From contig NZ_JACHNE010000001.1 of assembly GCF_014205255.1 (NCBI RefSeq), positions 6,758,001 through 6,822,000 on the forward strand: 64,000 nucleotides of DNA, given 5' to 3'. This DNA is from Streptomyces caelestis (lineage in GTDB: Bacteria; Actinomycetota; Actinomycetes; Streptomycetales; Streptomycetaceae). Position numbers and translations under genes: made by a program. Under the pieces are notes generated by a model. The model searched no databases. It was not told the origin of the DNA and saw nothing but the letters and a program-made list of their open reading frames with translations. Shown piece after piece: positions 51,181-60,057 of the stretch; within the stretch, counting starts at the first letter, position 1, and the number at the start of each line of letters is the position of its first letter.

Positions 51181-52509
51181 CTACTGCTCTGCCGACCGAC
51201 CCAGCGCCCTGTCCACCGACGCCAGCGGCAGCGCGAACAGCATCCGGCCCGACTGGGACCAGAGTTCGCCGGTCTCCTCCCAGTAGGACAGGGAACCCGA
51301 CCGGCCGCTCCAGCAGTGCCGCGTCTCGTCCGTCGCGCATTCCGTCGCCCCGGCTCCCTCGGTGTCCTGGCGCCACAGCGTCCCGTGCCCGCCGGGCGTG
51401 CCCGCCGCACGGTCGAGGTACCAGCCCGAGCGGTACGACAGCACGCCCCGCACGTCGGCCGTCTTCGACTCGTACGCCTCGACCGGGTCCGCGTCCCCCG
51501 AGGAGTCCGTGGCGAGCAGGCCGGACCGGGCCGGGTCCCGGCTCAGCGGGTAGCGCCACAGCCGGGTGCGCCGGTCGCCGTCCGCCGGCACCCACTCGCT
51601 CGCCACCAGACTGTCGGGCGAGGTGCTGCGGTCGAGGGAGACCGCGGCCGGGTGCGGCACGTCGTCCCCGCCGGGCAGGGCGTACGAGGCGACCGCGGGC
51701 AGCACGTACCGGTAGCCGGACGCCGCCCAGCCGCCCCGCACCCGGCCGACCGCGTCGGAGTCGACCGTGGCGCGCTGGATGCGGTCCATGTCGTACACGT
51801 ACAGCGCGTTCCGGTCGTCCTCGCGGGTCGTCACCAGCAGTTTGTCCTGGTACCAGACCATGCCGGACAGCGGGGAGACCAGCCCCCGGTAGTCCCGCCC
51901 GCCGTCCACCGGGACGGCCAGCAGGGCCCAGGTGTAGCGGAGCCGGTCCGGGTCGTTCGCGTCGACGAAGGCGACCTTGGCCAGGCCCTGCTCGGGGGCC
52001 GGGCCGTCCATGGAGCCGCCCGGGGTGCCGCCGCGGGTCCAGCCGGAGAGGATCACGCGGTTCTCGCTCCAGCGGCCGTCGTCGTCCGCGTCGCCCGAGG
52101 TGGTGACCGCGCCGGGCAGCCAGCCCCGGGTGTCGGCGCCGCCGAAGCAGTACGCGCGCGTGGCCGCCGGCTCGACCGGCAGGGTGTGCTTCTCGGCGGT
52201 CGAGCAGTCGGCCGCGTTCCGCAGCGTGCGGTCGGCGCTGTCCAGCACCGTGCCGACACCGACGGGCCGGCCCATCTTCGAGGCGAGCCGGTCGAGCCAC
52301 GAACCGGGCACCCGGTGCTCGGCCAGCGGCAGCCGCCCGGCCTCGGCGGACACGGAGATCGGCTTCAGGGCCCCGGGCGCGCCGGCGACCGTGGCCTGCG
52401 AGGCGCTGATCAGGGTGGCGGCGGCGGTGAGCGCGAGAGCCGTCCCGGCCAGGGCCCCGCGCAGTGCCCTGCCCCGCCTGCGCCGCCGGTGTCTGCCGCG
52501 ATGCTTCAT
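51181..52509 (-). CDS. Secreted protein of unknown family
   Basis: A 442-residue protein with a very basic N-terminus (RHRRRRRGR) followed by a hydrophobic stretch (ALAGTALALTAAATLISASQA), an export signal. The mature part has repeated beta-strand-like blocks with tryptophans and Asp/Gly turns (WSENRVILSGWTRGGTPGG, LYVYDMDRIQRATVDSD), suggesting a beta-propeller or similar fold, and four or so cysteines. I recognise no catalytic motif or named domain. The ATG at 52509 is the first in frame. It follows no obvious operon partner. Confidence 0.7.
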   Translation of the reverse strand: MKHRGRHRRRRRGRALRGALAGTALALTAAATLISASQATVAGAPGALKPISVSAEAGRLPLAEHRVPGSWLDRLASKMGRPVGVGTVLDSADRTLRNAADCSTAEKHTLPVEPAATRAYCFGGADTRGWLPGAVTTSGDADDDGRWSENRVILSGWTRGGTPGGSMDGPAPEQGLAKVAFVDANDPDRLRYTWALLAVPVDGGRDYRGLVSPLSGMVWYQDKLLVTTREDDRNALYVYDMDRIQRATVDSDAVGRVRGGWAASGYRYVLPAVASYALPGGDDVPHPAAVSLDRSTSPDSLVASEWVPADGDRRTRLWRYPLSRDPARSGLLATDSSGDADPVEAYESKTADVRGVLSYRSGWYLDRAAGTPGGHGTLWRQDTEGAGATECATDETRHCWSGRSGSLSYWEETGELWSQSGRMLFALPLASVDRALGRSAEQ

Positions 52510-52682
52510 AACGTCCTCCCGAGGCGGGCCAACTGCGCCCTGTGGTCCGTACGTTGACGGAGGAGCAGGTGGGGTGGCCCGTAGGGGATGCTACGGCAGG
52601 TGGGTGGGGTGAGGGGCGAAGACCTTGCAAATATGCGCAAGATGCACCCTTGGGGACGGCCGAACGGCACGTCCGGTGAACC

Positions 52683-53960
52683 TCAGGGGGCCGGTGCGCG
52701 GGTGCGCAGCCGTCCCACCGCCGGTGCGGTCGAGTGCGGCAGCAGGTCGTGCGGGTCGTCCGGGAGGAGCACGTCGACCTCGGCGTCCTCGGCGAAGCGG
52801 TACGGCCGGTGTTCCAGGAACGCGCCGAGATAGCGCCGTACCCGCGACATCTCGGCGCGTACGGTCACCGTGCGGGCCGGGTCGCCGAACAGGTCGCCGG
52901 CCAGGTCCGAGGCGCTGCGGCCGGTGCGGTGGACGGCGAGGAGATACAGCAACTCGGCGTGCCGGGGACTCAGTTCGCGTGTCCAGGAGCCCGCGCCCTG
53001 GGAGACCGCCACCGTCCATCCGCGGGCCTGTCCGAGGTCCAGCACGATGCGGGTCGCCCCGCGCGGCACCGGCTCGTCGGCGGCCGCCCGCAGCAGCCAG
53101 CCCCCGGCCAGCGGCTCCACCGAGCACAGCCCGAGCACCGGCAGCCACCTCCGGCCCGCCGTCAGGGACTTGGGCAGGGTCACGCGCCGCGTGTACGGCA
53201 TCCCGCTGACCGCGGCGGTCCAGCCGTCGCGGTCGACGACCAGGGCCCGCCCGTCGAGCCGGGCCAGCACCGGAGCCGCCACCGCCCGCAGCCGCTCCAG
53301 CGACTCCGCGTGCCTCTCCCGCAGCCGGGCCTCGGCGAGTTTGGCCACCGAGTCGACCCAGGCGAGTGTGGCCGGATGCATCGTCTCCAGCGGCCCGCTC
53401 ACGTCCACCACGCCGAGCAGCCGGCCGTCCCGCGGATCCGTCAGCGGAGCGCCGGCGCACGTCCAGCCGGCGTGGGAGCGCACGAAGTGCTCGGAGGCGA
53501 AGACCTGTACGGGCCGGCGCACCACCGCCGGGGTGCCCAGACCGTTCGTGCCGACGACGTCCTCACGCCAGTCCGCGCCGAGTTCGAAGCCGAGCCCGTC
53601 GGCCTTGCGCAGCACCGGCGCGCTGCCCTCGCGCCACAGCACCCGGCCCTCCTCGTCGGCGACCACCATGATGTGGTGGGCGACGTCCGCGAACTTCAGC
53701 AGCCCCTCCCGCAGCACCGGCAGCACATGGCGCAGCGCCGACGTCTCGCGCCGCCGCTGCACCTCCTCGCGGGACAGCAGATCCGCCCGGAAGTCGTGGT
53801 CCGGGTCGACACCGCTGCGCAGCATGCGCTCCCAGGACTGCTCGATCACCCGGCGCGGCTGCACGGGCGCGGGCTGCCCGGACAGCCGGGCGGAACGGAC
53901 CTCGCTGAGCACCCGGGCCGCACGCGAGGTGTCCACGGCGGCGAGCTGCGTGACGTCCAT
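52683..53960 (-). CDS. GAF-domain transcriptional regulator
   Basis: A 425-residue regulator: an N-terminal helical segment (RVIEQSWERMLRSGVDPDHD) of the kind seen in AcoR-type activators, a GAF domain (LPVLREGLLKFADVAHHIMV to GVVDVSGPLETMHPATLA, residues about 80-200) and a C-terminal DNA-binding part. The ArsR/HTH-like region ELSPRHAELLYLLAVHRTGR with DLFGDPARTVTVRAEMSRVRRYLG is conserved in Streptomyces regulators of this type. There is no sigma-54 domain. The ATG at 53960 follows a G-run. Strong palindromes lie 48-110 bases upstream. Related regulators control alcohol or aldehyde dehydrogenase genes, none of which is adjacent. Confidence 0.82.
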   Translation of the reverse strand: MDVTQLAAVDTSRAARVLSEVRSARLSGQPAPVQPRRVIEQSWERMLRSGVDPDHDFRADLLSREEVQRRRETSALRHVLPVLREGLLKFADVAHHIMVVADEEGRVLWREGSAPVLRKADGLGFELGADWREDVVGTNGLGTPAVVRRPVQVFASEHFVRSHAGWTCAGAPLTDPRDGRLLGVVDVSGPLETMHPATLAWVDSVAKLAEARLRERHAESLERLRAVAAPVLARLDGRALVVDRDGWTAAVSGMPYTRRVTLPKSLTAGRRWLPVLGLCSVEPLAGGWLLRAAADEPVPRGATRIVLDLGQARGWTVAVSQGAGSWTRELSPRHAELLYLLAVHRTGRSASDLAGDLFGDPARTVTVRAEMSRVRRYLGAFLEHRPYRFAEDAEVDVLLPDDPHDLLPHSTAPAVGRLRTRAPAP

Positions 53961-54007
53961 AGGCGTGGGCCCCCCGGAGTCTTTTCTGACTGTCCGTCTC
54001 ATAGTGC

Positions 54008-54027
54008 CGTCCGCTCCGGAGCGGACG
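54008..54027. promoter_or_regulatory. Perfect 20-bp palindrome upstream of the GAF regulator gene
   Basis: CGTCCGCTCCGGAGCGGACG is a perfect 20-base palindrome 47 bases upstream of the GAF regulator start. It is a strong operator or cruciform candidate. Confidence 0.6.
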
Positions 54028-54055
54028 CGCACAGTCCGCACACAGTCAGCAGCAA

Positions 54056-54073
54056 GTTGCAACCCCTTGCAAC
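54056..54073. promoter_or_regulatory. GTTGCAA inverted repeat and 10-bp tandem repeat
   Basis: GTTGCAA (54056-54062) and TTGCAAC (54067-54073) form a perfect inverted repeat around CCCC; TTGCAACCC(C/T) is also a tandem repeat of one helical turn (54057-54066, 54067-54076). It is a second operator candidate for the GAF regulator gene. Confidence 0.55.
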
Positions 54074-54205
54074 CCTGGTGGACAGCCCGGCCGTGTCCGA
54101 GACTTGAGCAGCGCCGTCCCGAGCGGCGTTCAGTGGCTCGAACGGGCCAGTGCGGCGGGGGTGGTGCCGTGTCGGCGCAGCACCACCTCCGCTTCGGGCG
54201 CCGGA

Positions 54206-55840
54206 TCAGGCCACCGGCCGGGCCCGCTCCACCACCGACGCCAGATCGAGACTGTGCGGGAGCGTTCCGAACGCCGCGCCCCCGTCGCCGCCCAGCCGCG
54301 CCGCGCAGAACGCGTCGGCGACCTCCGGTGGCGCGAAACGGACGAGCAGCGACCCCTGGAGCACCAGCGCCAGCCGCTCCGCCAGCCGCCGTGCCCGACC
54401 CTCCACGCCCTCCAGATCGGCGAGTTCGGTCAGCAGGTTCTTGATGGCCGCGTCGAGCCGGTGATCGGCGCCGCGCGCCTGCCCGACCTCCCGTAGATAC
54501 GCGTCGAACGCCCCCGGCTCCCGCTGCAACGCCCGCAGCACGTCGAGGGCCTGGACGTTGCCCGCGCCCTCCCAGATCGAGTTGAGCGGCGACTCGCGCA
54601 CCAGCCGGGGCAGCCCGGACTCCTCGACGTAGCCGTTGCCGCCCAGGCACTCGGCCGCCTCCACCGCCACCGGCGGGCACCGCTTGGTCACCCAGTACTT
54701 GGCCGCCGGCACCGCGATCCGCAGCAGCGCCCGCTCCTGCTCGCCACCGTCGTCGCAGGCCGCCGCGAGCCGCAGCGCCAGCGTCGTCGCCGCCTCCGAC
54801 TCGATGGCGAGATCCGCGAGGACGTTGCGCATCAAAGGCTTGTCGACGAGCTTCCCGCCGAACACCTCCCGGTGATCGCAGTGGTGCACCGCCTGCGCCA
54901 CCGCCTGCCGCATCAGCCCCGCCGAGCCCAGCACACAGTCGAGCCGGGTCGCCGCCACCATCTCGATGATGGTGCGCACCCCGCGCCCCTCCTCGCCGAC
55001 CCGGCGTGCCCAGGTCCCGTCGAACTCGACCTCGGCCGAGGCGTTCGACCGGTTGCCGAGCTTGTCCTTGAGCCGCTGCAGCAGGAACACGTTGCGCGTG
55101 CCGTCCGCCAGTACCCGCGGCACCAGGAAGCAGGTGAGGCCGCCCGGCGCCTGCGCCAGCACCAGGAAACCGTCGGACATCGGCGCCGAGCAGAACCACT
55201 TGTGCCCGGTCAGTTCGTACGTCCCGTCCTCGGCGAGCGGCCGCGCGGACGTCGTGTTGGCCCGTACGTCGCTGCCGCCCTGCTTCTCCGTCATGCCCAT
55301 CCCGAACAGCGCCCCGGCCTTGAGGTGCGCGGGCCGCAGTTCACGGTCGTAGACCATGGACGTCAGCCGCGGCTCCCACTCGGCGGCCAGGTCCGGGTCG
55401 GTGCGCAGGGCGGGCACCGCCGCGTGGGTCATCGACAGCGGGCAGCCGTTTCCGGCCTCGACCTGTGTCCACACCAGGAAGGCGGCGGCCCGCCGCAGAT
55501 GCCCGGCCGGGCGGTCCCAGGCCGCGGTCAGACCGGCCGAGACGCCCTTGCCGAGCAGCCGGTGCCAGGACGGGTGGAACTCGACCTCGTCGATCCGGTG
55601 GCCGTACCGGTCGTGGGTGCGCAGCCGGGGCGGGTTCTCGTTGGCCTGCGCTCCCCATTCCTGCACCTGGGCCGAGCCGGAGGTCCGCCCGAGCGCCGAC
55701 AGCTCGCCGAGCACCTCGTCGCGCAGGCCGGGATCGAGATGCCGTTCGACCGCCGCGGTGAGGGCCCGGTCGGCCGAGAAGACGTCGTACCCGACCAGCG
55801 GCGGGACCTGGTTGTTCACGGAGTGGGTGCTGCCAGCCAT
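54206..55840 (-). CDS. AidB-like acyl-CoA dehydrogenase
   Basis: A 544-residue flavoprotein of the acyl-CoA dehydrogenase superfamily, AidB/isovaleryl-CoA dehydrogenase subgroup by length (AidB about 541). FAD-domain landmarks are GMGMTEKQGGSDVRANTT and YELTGHKWFCSAPMSDGFL, with LGGNGYVEESGLPRLVRE and NSIWEGAGNVQALDVLRAL in the C-terminal domain (catalytic Glu region). AidB binds DNA and protects it from alkylation; other members oxidise acyl-CoAs. It lies upstream of the GAF regulator gene on the same strand, so the two may be cotranscribed. The ATG at 55840 is used. Confidence 0.9.
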   Translation of the reverse strand: MAGSTHSVNNQVPPLVGYDVFSADRALTAAVERHLDPGLRDEVLGELSALGRTSGSAQVQEWGAQANENPPRLRTHDRYGHRIDEVEFHPSWHRLLGKGVSAGLTAAWDRPAGHLRRAAAFLVWTQVEAGNGCPLSMTHAAVPALRTDPDLAAEWEPRLTSMVYDRELRPAHLKAGALFGMGMTEKQGGSDVRANTTSARPLAEDGTYELTGHKWFCSAPMSDGFLVLAQAPGGLTCFLVPRVLADGTRNVFLLQRLKDKLGNRSNASAEVEFDGTWARRVGEEGRGVRTIIEMVAATRLDCVLGSAGLMRQAVAQAVHHCDHREVFGGKLVDKPLMRNVLADLAIESEAATTLALRLAAACDDGGEQERALLRIAVPAAKYWVTKRCPPVAVEAAECLGGNGYVEESGLPRLVRESPLNSIWEGAGNVQALDVLRALQREPGAFDAYLREVGQARGADHRLDAAIKNLLTELADLEGVEGRARRLAERLALVLQGSLLVRFAPPEVADAFCAARLGGDGGAAFGTLPHSLDLASVVERARPVA

Positions 55841-55949
55841 GCTGCGAAAGTACCCCGGGGCGGCCCCTTGGTCACCAAGGTGCGCCGACCGGGCGCCGGA
55901 GACCGGCCTGTGGGTGAGTACGGTCAGGCGCGACGGATACCGTTAGGGG

Positions 55950-57113
55950 GTGCAGCCAGCAAGTGAAACCCCCGACACACCCTCCGGGCGCCTCCACCGG
56001 GCGCGTGCTCTCTACCGGAACGTCTCCAAGCGCAGGACCGCCTGGCTGTTGCTCAAGGACACCGTCAACTCGTGCATCGAGTACCGCATCCTGGGGCTGG
56101 CGGCCGAGGCCGCGTTCTTCACGCTGCTGTCGGTGCCGCCGTTGCTGCTGAGCATGATCGGACTGCTCGGCTACGTCGACGCCTGGACCGGCGCGGACAC
56201 CATCGAGAGCCTCCAGAACAACATCCTGGAGGCCGCGCGCACGGTGCTGTCCGACCGGGGCGTGCGGCAGATCGCCGAGCCGATCCTGCACGACGTGACG
56301 AAGGGCGGCCGGCCCGACATCATCTCCATCGGCTTCCTGTTCGCCCTGTGGTCCGGCTCCCGCGCCGTGAACGTCTTCATCGACACCATCACCGTCATGT
56401 ACGGCCTGGACGGCGTCCGGGGCATCGTCAAGACCCGGCTCCTGGCCTTCCTGCTGTTCATCGTCGCCCTGCTGATCGGCTCGGTCGCGCTGCCGCTGAT
56501 GGTGGCCGGGCCGGACGCGGTGGTGCGGATCGTCCCGTGGTCGACGACGGTCGTGCAGGTCCTCTATTGGCCGGTCGTCATACTCCTGTCCATCGCTTTC
56601 CTGACGACGCTCTATCACGTGTCCGTCCCCGTCCGCTCCCCGTGGATCGAGGACGTGCCCGGCGCGCTCGTCGCCCTCGGCATGTGGGTCCTCGGCAGCT
56701 TCCTGCTGCGGATCTACCTGACCAGCACGGTCGAGGGCCCGACGATCTACGGCTCCCTGGCCGCGCCCGTCGCCGTGCTGCTGTGGATCGGTGTGGCCGC
56801 GTTCGCCGTGCTCGTCGGGGCCGCGGTCAACGCCGCCATCGACCGGGTCTGGCCGGCCGCCGCGACGGCGGCGGCCCGCGAGGCCAACGAGCGGCTGCGG
56901 CAGGCGCAGGTCGCCGAGTACGTGGCCCGTGCCGCCGCCGCGGGCGAGTCCGACCCCGACATGCCCTCCGAGTTCCCGGAACGCTGGTCCCGCTTCCTGC
57001 CCCCGGAGGACGTCACGGCCCGGCTGCGCACGCACGTGAAGAGCACTCATGCGAAGAGCACCGGCAACGCCGGCCAGGCCAACGGAGAGACTCCGCCGCC
57101 GTCCGAGAAGTGA
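55950..57113 (+). CDS. YihY/BrkB-family membrane protein
   Basis: A 387-residue integral membrane protein with six or so helices (LAAEAAFFTLLSVPPLLLSM, LLAFLLFIVALLIGSVALPL, PVVILLSIAFLTTLYHVSV) of the YihY/UPF0761 family, once called tRNA-processing RNase BN. Function is unsettled, possibly a lipid or metabolite transporter. The N-terminal basic and C-terminal Pro/Ser/Glu-rich tails are cytoplasmic. The GTG at 55950 has TACCGT 7-12 bases before it, so the message may be leaderless. It is divergent from the AidB-like gene. Confidence 0.9.
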   Translation: MQPASETPDTPSGRLHRARALYRNVSKRRTAWLLLKDTVNSCIEYRILGLAAEAAFFTLLSVPPLLLSMIGLLGYVDAWTGADTIESLQNNILEAARTVLSDRGVRQIAEPILHDVTKGGRPDIISIGFLFALWSGSRAVNVFIDTITVMYGLDGVRGIVKTRLLAFLLFIVALLIGSVALPLMVAGPDAVVRIVPWSTTVVQVLYWPVVILLSIAFLTTLYHVSVPVRSPWIEDVPGALVALGMWVLGSFLLRIYLTSTVEGPTIYGSLAAPVAVLLWIGVAAFAVLVGAAVNAAIDRVWPAAATAAAREANERLRQAQVAEYVARAAAAGESDPDMPSEFPERWSRFLPPEDVTARLRTHVKSTHAKSTGNAGQANGETPPPSEK

Positions 57114-57211
57114 CGGGCGCGCGGTCGCCGTGCCGGCCGGGGCCGCGACCGGCGCGGCGCCGCCGGCCCTGCCCGACCGCGGCCTCGACCCGCGCCGTTG
57201 GCCGGCAGGCG

Positions 57212-57470
57212 GCCTGGCGTCTTCGCTCTTGCCGGGTTCCGGCTTGGCTGTGGCCTGTGCCGTCCGCTGGCAAGCGATGTGACGTCACTCACCTTCCGAG
57301 TCCGGGCCTGACCGCGGCTCGCCGTCTTCCCCCCTGCCGGGCTCCGCCCTGGCCGTGGTCCGCGCCGACCGCCGGAAGGCGACGCACCGTCACCCGCCCT
57401 CCGGGTCCCGCCTAGCCGTGGCCCGGCCGGCCGGCGGCCCGGCGGCGTCACACCTTCCAGGTCCCGGCCG
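57212..57470. repeat. 105-bp tandem repeat extending a gene tail
   Basis: Two degenerate 105-base units (about 57212-57316 and 57317-57421) are followed by a partial third that runs into the 3' end of the NmrA-like gene. GTCTTCGCTCTTGCCGGG at 57219 recurs as GTCTTCCCCCCTGCCGGG at 57324. The gene tail GTCACACCTTCCAGGTCCCG (57447) is echoed as GTCACTCACCTTCCGAGTCC at 57284 and GTCACCCGCCCTCCGGGTCC at 57389. The rest of the 330-base gap has no gene. Confidence 0.8.
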
Positions 57471-58293
57471 CCGTCTCCTCCTGTACGAAGTCCGTGAAGT
57501 CCCGGGGAGCGCGGCCCAAGACCTCCCGTACGCCGTCCGAGAGGTGTGCGTTGCGGCCGTCGAGGAGGGTGTCGAAGATTTCGGTCAGGGCCGTGACCTC
57601 CTGCGGCGGTACACCGAAGCCGAGCAGGGCCTCGCCGTAGTCCCGTGTCGACACGGCCCGGTAGGTGAGCGGGCGGCCCGTCGCTTCGGCGATCTCCGCG
57701 ACCGCCTCGCCGAAGGTCAGCAGGCGCGGCCCGGAGAGGGTGAGTGTCCGGCCCACGTACCGGTCGCCTGCCGTCAGTGCGGTCACCACCACGTCCGCGA
57801 TGTCCCGCACGTCGAGGAACGGCTCCCGCACCGCGTCGGCCGGGAACACCAGCTCCCCCCGCTCCCGCAACTCCGCCACCAGCGGCCCCTCGCTGAAGTT
57901 CTGCGCGAACCACGCGGCCCGTACGACCGTCCAGTCCGCCCCACAGGCGTGCAGCGCCTCCTCGGTGGGCAGAGCCTGCTCCTCGCCGCGTCCGGACAGC
58001 AGCACCAGCCGCCGCACCCCGAGCCCGACCGCCTCCCGCGCGAGGTCCCCCACCGCCTCGGCGGCGCCCGGCGCGCCGACGTCCGAGGGGTAGACGAGGT
58101 AGGCCGCGTCGGCGCCGCGCAAGGTGTCCGCCCAGGTCGAGCGGTCCCACCAGTCGAAACCGGTCGCCCGCGACGCCGCCCGTACCGTGAGCCCGGCGGC
58201 CTCCGCCGCCCGTGCCACCCGGCTCCCCGTACGGCCCGAGGCACCCGTCACCACAACCGTCATGCCCTGCGTGTTCCGTGTCGTGTTCGTCAT
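57448..58293 (-). CDS. NmrA-like NAD(P)-binding protein
   Basis: A 281-residue Rossmann-fold protein of the NmrA/atypical SDR family: dinucleotide motif VVVTGASGRTGSRVARAAE near the N-terminus, and FLDVRDIADVVVTALTAG and TLTLSGPRLLTFGEAVAE later. The canonical Tyr-x3-Lys catalytic pair is not evident, so it may be a sensor, epimerase-like or reductase protein; ergot-type reductase homologues are similar. The ATG at 58293 is used; an ATG at 58263 (MTVVVTGASG) is an alternative. It is divergent from an AraC regulator that probably controls it. Its 3' end is duplicated downstream. Confidence 0.85.
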   Translation of the reverse strand: MTNTTRNTQGMTVVVTGASGRTGSRVARAAEAAGLTVRAASRATGFDWWDRSTWADTLRGADAAYLVYPSDVGAPGAAEAVGDLAREAVGLGVRRLVLLSGRGEEQALPTEEALHACGADWTVVRAAWFAQNFSEGPLVAELRERGELVFPADAVREPFLDVRDIADVVVTALTAGDRYVGRTLTLSGPRLLTFGEAVAEIAEATGRPLTYRAVSTRDYGEALLGFGVPPQEVTALTEIFDTLLDGRNAHLSDGVREVLGRAPRDFTDFVQEETAAGTWKV

Positions 58294-58374
58294 GCCGTCG
58301 AGTCAACTGCCGTACACCGCTCGGAACCATCGCTGAACGGCTCATTCCCATACGACCGCGTCTACGCTGGCACC

Positions 58375-59310
58375 ATGGACGCACTCGCCGGGTTGCTGGA
58401 GGGCCCCCGCGCGCGGGGCGCGTTCATGACCAGGGCGTGCTTCGACCCGCCGTGGGCGGTGCGCGTGGAGGACCGGGCGCCGCTCACCGTGATGCTCGTC
58501 GCGCGCGGCGAGGCCTGGGTCCTGCCCGACCGGGGCGAGCGGACACGGCTGCGGGCCGGGGACCTCGCCATCGCCCGCGGCCCGGACCCGTACACCTGCG
58601 CAGACGACCCCGGTACGGCACCGCAGGCGCTGATCCTGCCGGGTCAGGAGTGCCATTATCCGGACGGACGTCCCCTCAACGGCTCCATGGACCTGGGCGT
58701 GCGCACCTGGGGTGACCGGCTCGACGGTGCCACGGTGATGCTGATCGGCACGTACCCGATGCAGGGCGAGATCAGCGGCCGGCTGCTGGACGCGCTGCCG
58801 CCGCTGCTCGCCCTCACATCCGACGTGTGGGACTGCCCGCTCACGCCGTACATCTCCGAGGAGATCGTCCGGGACGAGCCGGGCCAGGAGGTCGTCCTGG
58901 ACCGTCTGCTGGATCTGCTGGTCATCGCCGCGCTGCGCGCGTGGTTCGCCCGCCCCGAGGCGGAGGCGCCCGCCTGGTACCGGGCCCTCGCCGACCCGGT
59001 CGTCGGCGGCGTCCTGCGCCTGCTCCAGGACGACCCCGCCCACCCGTGGACCATCGCCGCGCTCGCCGCCAAGGCCGGGGTGTCCCGCGCCGCGCTCGCC
59101 CGCCGCTTCACCGCGCTGGTCGGCGAGCCCCCGATGACGTACCTCACCGGCTGGCGCCTCGCTCTCGCGGCCGACCGCCTGCGCGACTCCGAGGACACGC
59201 TCGACGCCGTGGCCCGCCGGGTGGGGTACGGCAGCGCGTTCGCCTTGTCGACGGCGTTCAAGCGGGTGTACGGGGTGAGTCCGGCGGAGTACCGGGGGCG
59301 GTTGGCGTAG
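58375..59310 (+). CDS. AraC-family regulator with N-terminal cupin domain
   Basis: A 311-residue regulator. The N-terminal cupin (LTVMLVARGEAWVLPDRGER, LRAGDLAIARGPDPYT) is the AraC-type effector domain (cupin_6/DUF6597-like), and the C-terminal double helix-turn-helix shows IAALAAKAGVSRAALARRFTA and RRVGYGSAFALSTAFKRVYG. The ATG at 58375 follows 81 bases of intergenic DNA shared with the divergent NmrA-like gene, its likely target. The effector is unknown. It differs from the smaller AraC-type protein that follows. Confidence 0.92.
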   Translation: MDALAGLLEGPRARGAFMTRACFDPPWAVRVEDRAPLTVMLVARGEAWVLPDRGERTRLRAGDLAIARGPDPYTCADDPGTAPQALILPGQECHYPDGRPLNGSMDLGVRTWGDRLDGATVMLIGTYPMQGEISGRLLDALPPLLALTSDVWDCPLTPYISEEIVRDEPGQEVVLDRLLDLLVIAALRAWFARPEAEAPAWYRALADPVVGGVLRLLQDDPAHPWTIAALAAKAGVSRAALARRFTALVGEPPMTYLTGWRLALAADRLRDSEDTLDAVARRVGYGSAFALSTAFKRVYGVSPAEYRGRLA

Positions 59311-59367
59311 AGGCCGGGGACGGCACGCTCGCGGCGCCCACGCGGCCCGCGGCGTAGCCTGGCCTAC

Positions 59368-60057
59368 GTGTACGTGGAGCGGGCGTCACGGCTGGCGGGA
59401 GCGGTCGTGTGGAGAAATGCCCCGGAGCGGGACGGGACGGGGCGTGTGCTGCCCGACGGGTGCATGGACCTCCTGTGGCACGAGGGGCGACTGATGGTCG
59501 CCGGACCCGATACCCGCGCGTATGTCACGGACGGCGCCACCGGCACCTGGGCCGGCATCCGCTTCTATCCGGGCACGGCCCCGGCCCTGCTGGGTGTACC
59601 GGCGCACGAGCTGCGCGACCGTCGCGTCGAGCTCGCGGATCTGTGGCCCGTCTCGGAGGTACGGCGACTGGCAGCGCGTGTGAACGCGGCCCCCGACCCG
59701 GCGAGCGGACTCGAGGACCTCGCCCTGCGGCAGGCGGCCGGTGCCGATCCGCCGGATCCGTTGCTGCGGCATGTCGTCACCGCCCTCGACGCGGGCCGGC
59801 CCGTCGCCGCGATCGCCGATGAACTGGGCCTGGGGCCACGACAGTTGCTCCGCCGTTCGCTCACCGCGTTCGGCTACGGCCCCAAGACCCTGGCCCGGAT
59901 CCTGCGGCTGCGCCGCGCCCTCGCGCTGGCCCGGGACGGTGTCCCCTTCGCGGACACGGCCGCCCGGGCCGGTTACGCCGACCAGGCCCATCTGGCGCGG
60001 GACGTCAAGGAGTTGGCGGGGCTCCCCCTGGGGGAGCTACTCGCCCGCCGCGGCTAG
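59368..60057 (+). CDS. Helix-turn-helix regulator of AraC type (DUF6597-like N-terminus)
   Basis: A 229-residue protein: an N-terminal small-molecule-binding-like domain (VLPDGCMDLLWHEGRLMVAGPD, the DUF6597 signature) and a C-terminal AraC helix-turn-helix (IADELGLGPRQLLRRSLTA to GYADQAHLARDVKELAG). The GTG at 59368 lies 57 bases after the previous regulator's stop. It has no adjacent divergent partner; the convergent VOC gene overlaps its last 21 bases. Confidence 0.85.
   Translation: MYVERASRLAGAVVWRNAPERDGTGRVLPDGCMDLLWHEGRLMVAGPDTRAYVTDGATGTWAGIRFYPGTAPALLGVPAHELRDRRVELADLWPVSEVRRLAARVNAAPDPASGLEDLALRQAAGADPPDPLLRHVVTALDAGRPVAAIADELGLGPRQLLRRSLTAFGYGPKTLARILRLRRALALARDGVPFADTAARAGYADQAHLARDVKELAGLPLGELLARRG

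Noticed and set aside
52683..55199. 838-codon minus-strand frame joining the GAF regulator with sequence antisense-shifted to the AidB-like gene
   Set aside because: Only the part from the ATG at 53960 resembles a protein; the rest is another frame of the acyl-CoA dehydrogenase.
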